DNA from: Gillisella vitis
GTDB taxonomy: Bacteria > Pseudomonadota > Alphaproteobacteria > Rhizobiales > Rhizobiaceae
Direction of reading: 5' to 3'
NCBI RefSeq assembly: GCF_001541345.2
Contig: NZ_LMVL02000004.1
Location: forward strand, 1-64,000
DNA length: 64,000 bases
The position numbers and the translations under genes were made by a program. The notes under the pieces are model-generated. The model was not told the DNA's origin and ran no database searches. It worked only from the letters and a program-made list of their open reading frames with translations. Positions within the stretch are counted from its first letter, which is position 1, and every line of letters begins with the position of its first letter. This document shows, in pieces, positions 62,567 through 64,000 of this stretch.

Positions 62567-63541
62567 ATGGATGAAAACGGCAGGGGCATAAATGGTATGA
62601 AGGAATTCGGCATGGGATATGACGACGCGTCAGGCAAACAAGCAATACTGACGCGGCGCGGATTGCTTGGCGGCATGGCGGCCACACTGGCGGCACCGTC
62701 TTTTGCACATGCTTTTGACGTTCCCGTTGAGCCACGCCTGCTGCACCATGACTATATGAAAATGCGCGAGCGGTTTCGCACCCGGTTGCTGCAAAAAGGC
62801 CCTGCCCCCGACAAATATGAGCCCTTGACCGCGCCTGCGGGCGCCAACCGGATTTTCTACCGTTCAGGGCGTGGCGGTGAACTGACCCTGGCCGCCTGGG
62901 TGTCCACCTATAAGCGCGAGCGCAAGCTGAAGCCTGCCGTGTTGTTCCTGCATGGCGGCAATGCCATGGGGGCTGGCCAGTGGGAACCGCTGAAAGGCTA
63001 TGCGGACGCTGGCTATGTGGTGATGATGCCCTCCATGCGCGGTGAAAACGGCCAGATGGGGATTTTCTCCGGTTTCTACGACGAAGTGGATGACGTGCTG
63101 GCGGCAGCCGATCGGCTTTCCCACCTGCCCGGTGTCGACCGAGAACGGGTGTTTCTGGCCGGTCACAGCATCGGTGGCACGCTGGCCATGCTGGCCTCAA
63201 TGAGCACCCACCGCTTCCGCGCCGCCGTGCCGATTTCCGGCAATCCCAACGCTTTCCGGTTTTTCAAGCGCTACCCCGAGGATATTCGCTTCGACGACAG
63301 CCGCCCACATGAATTTGAGGTGCGCAGCGCGGTCTGCTACGCCCACAGCTTCAAATGCCCGATAAAACTGCTGCACGCCGAAACCGAAACCAGTTTTGAG
63401 GACAATGCGGCCCTGCTTATAAAGCGCGCCCGGGCCGCCAACGCCATCATCTCGTCGGAACAGGTGGAAGGCAATCACACCAGCGAAATCCCCCATGCGG
63501 TGGAAGCCAGCATGCGGTTTTTCCATCAGGTCGCAGCGTGA
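62567..63541 (+). CDS. Tat-exported alpha/beta hydrolase
   Basis: A 324-residue protein starting at the ATG at 62567 (alternatives at 62597 and 62612). The N-terminus carries a Tat signal, TRRGLLGGMAATLAAPSFAHA around residues 29-50, and the mature part is an alpha/beta hydrolase with the nucleophile elbow AGHSIGGTLAML near 200, an acid in LLHAETETSFED and a His in EGNHTSEI. LFLHGGNAMGAGQW is the oxyanion region. Resembles dienelactone hydrolase/S9-like esterases; substrate unknown. Tat export means it folds in the cytoplasm and acts in the periplasm. Confidence 0.88.
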   Translation: MDENGRGINGMKEFGMGYDDASGKQAILTRRGLLGGMAATLAAPSFAHAFDVPVEPRLLHHDYMKMRERFRTRLLQKGPAPDKYEPLTAPAGANRIFYRSGRGGELTLAAWVSTYKRERKLKPAVLFLHGGNAMGAGQWEPLKGYADAGYVVMMPSMRGENGQMGIFSGFYDEVDDVLAAADRLSHLPGVDRERVFLAGHSIGGTLAMLASMSTHRFRAAVPISGNPNAFRFFKRYPEDIRFDDSRPHEFEVRSAVCYAHSFKCPIKLLHAETETSFEDNAALLIKRARAANAIISSEQVEGNHTSEIPHAVEASMRFFHQVAA

Positions 63542-63618
63542 CGCCTGTTGCGCAAGTCCATAGATCGGAAGCGATCTAATAGGAAATTGCGCAGCGGCTT
63601 CAAACCGCGACACAGCCT

Positions 63619-64000
63619 TCACTGAAAGGCGCTCTTGCGTCTAAGTGCGCGATAAAGCGTGGCACGACTAATACCCATATCGCGTGCCGCTCCCTGGACG
63701 GTGACAGATCCACCGTGAATGGCACCACGCGCCACCTCCACATCCTGCGTCGTCAGCTTGACGGGCCGCCCTATGGCGCTGCCGCGCTGCCGTGCGGCTG
63801 ACATGCCCGCCCGCGTTCGCTCGGAAATCAAACTGCGCTCGAACTGTGCGAGGGCACCCATGATGTGGAAAATCAGAACGCCGCCAGCCGAAGCCGTATC
63901 GATACATTCGTTGACGGAATAGAGGCCGATTTTCCGCTCTCCAAGTTCCGTGACCATCTCGATCAGATGCGACAAAGAGCGCCCCAATCGGTCAAGGCGC
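63619..64000 (-). CDS. Serine recombinase (resolvase/invertase), N-terminus beyond window
   Basis: The frame is open from the window edge down to 63619, giving the C-terminal 126 residues of a small resolvase/Hin-type recombinase: RLDRLGRSLSHL (the conserved arm), FHIMGALAQFERSLISERTRAGMSAARQRG, in parts, with the E-helix, GRPVKLT and a C-terminal HTH VQGAARDMGISRATLYRALR. The catalytic Ser lies outside. It marks another mobile segment beyond the right edge. Confidence 0.9.
   Translation of the reverse strand, partial: RLDRLGRSLSHLIEMVTELGERKIGLYSVNECIDTASAGGVLIFHIMGALAQFERSLISERTRAGMSAARQRGSAIGRPVKLTTQDVEVARGAIHGGSVTVQGAARDMGISRATLYRALRRKSAFQ

Noticed and set aside
1..64000. CRISPR arrays
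   Set aside because: No regularly spaced repeats with unique spacers were found; the only regular repeats are the three 20-bp iterons and the four RNA loops.

Overview
This window looks like a chromosomal segment of a Rhizobiaceae member in the Agrobacterium/Allorhizobium group. Evidence: a eukaryote-type glutamine synthetase II with a sigma-54 promoter, a DUF2735 gene next to it, a DUF1127 gene followed by CCUCCUCCC-loop hairpins on the same strand, a rhizobial-type intergenic palindrome, and moderately high GC coding sequence. The species is an inference; an Allorhizobium vitis-like genome would fit.

Layout. 1-3.6 kb: a two-component pair (kinase cut by the window edge), a phosphoesterase and two purine catabolism genes (uraH, allA). 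3.7-8.2 kb: a small membrane protein and a stand-alone four-domain NRPS (C-A-T-TE) whose A-domain code reads as glycine, followed by 1.2 kb of AT-rich non-coding DNA. 9.4-20.5 kb: glnII with its NtrC/sigma-54 control region, DUF2735, uraD, a zinc alcohol dehydrogenase, exported and stress proteins, a diguanylate cyclase, puuE, a DUF1045 protein lacking both catalytic motifs, and the divergent FAD oxidoreductase/mnmD pair whose start codons overlap. 20.5-39.2 kb: a multi-PAS hybrid kinase, a DEAD-box helicase, a GMC oxidoreductase with an unusual SHMT-like enzyme, HxlR/nitroreductase/SnoaL-like genes, dinB, a DUF1127 gene with four anti-Shine-Dalgarno hairpins, an exonuclease, an Orn/Lys/Arg decarboxylase and a GNAT acetyltransferase.

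39.5-55.0 kb is accessory DNA ending in a large serine recombinase whose last codons lie in a tRNA-Arg(CCG) gene. A tRNA-Arg-like 30-base repeat at 39.5 kb could be the other end. The segment carries a broken IS3-family element, an orphan type VI secretion cluster (vgrG, ankyrin immunity candidate, lipase effector, DUF2169 adaptor, DUF4150 PAAR-like tip), a doubled XRE repressor facing three 20-bp-spaced iterons, a translationally coupled 55-aa ORF plus 763-aa PD-(D/E)XK nuclease candidate (possible defence system), and two cysteine-rich exported proteins.

55.3-64 kb returns to core-like genes: MarR and LysR regulators, a quinone oxidoreductase, a J-domain-like protein, the conserved ATP-grasp/alpha-E/transglutaminase operon, a Tat-exported hydrolase and, at the edge, a truncated resolvase. 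Purine breakdown genes (allA, uraH, uraD, puuE) are spread over 14 kb, with the NRPS and glnII among them. The strongest leads are the DUF1127/CCUCCUCCC RNA array, the XRE-iteron/nuclease locus, the T6SS effector-immunity module, the motif-less DUF1045 protein and the SHMT-like enzyme.
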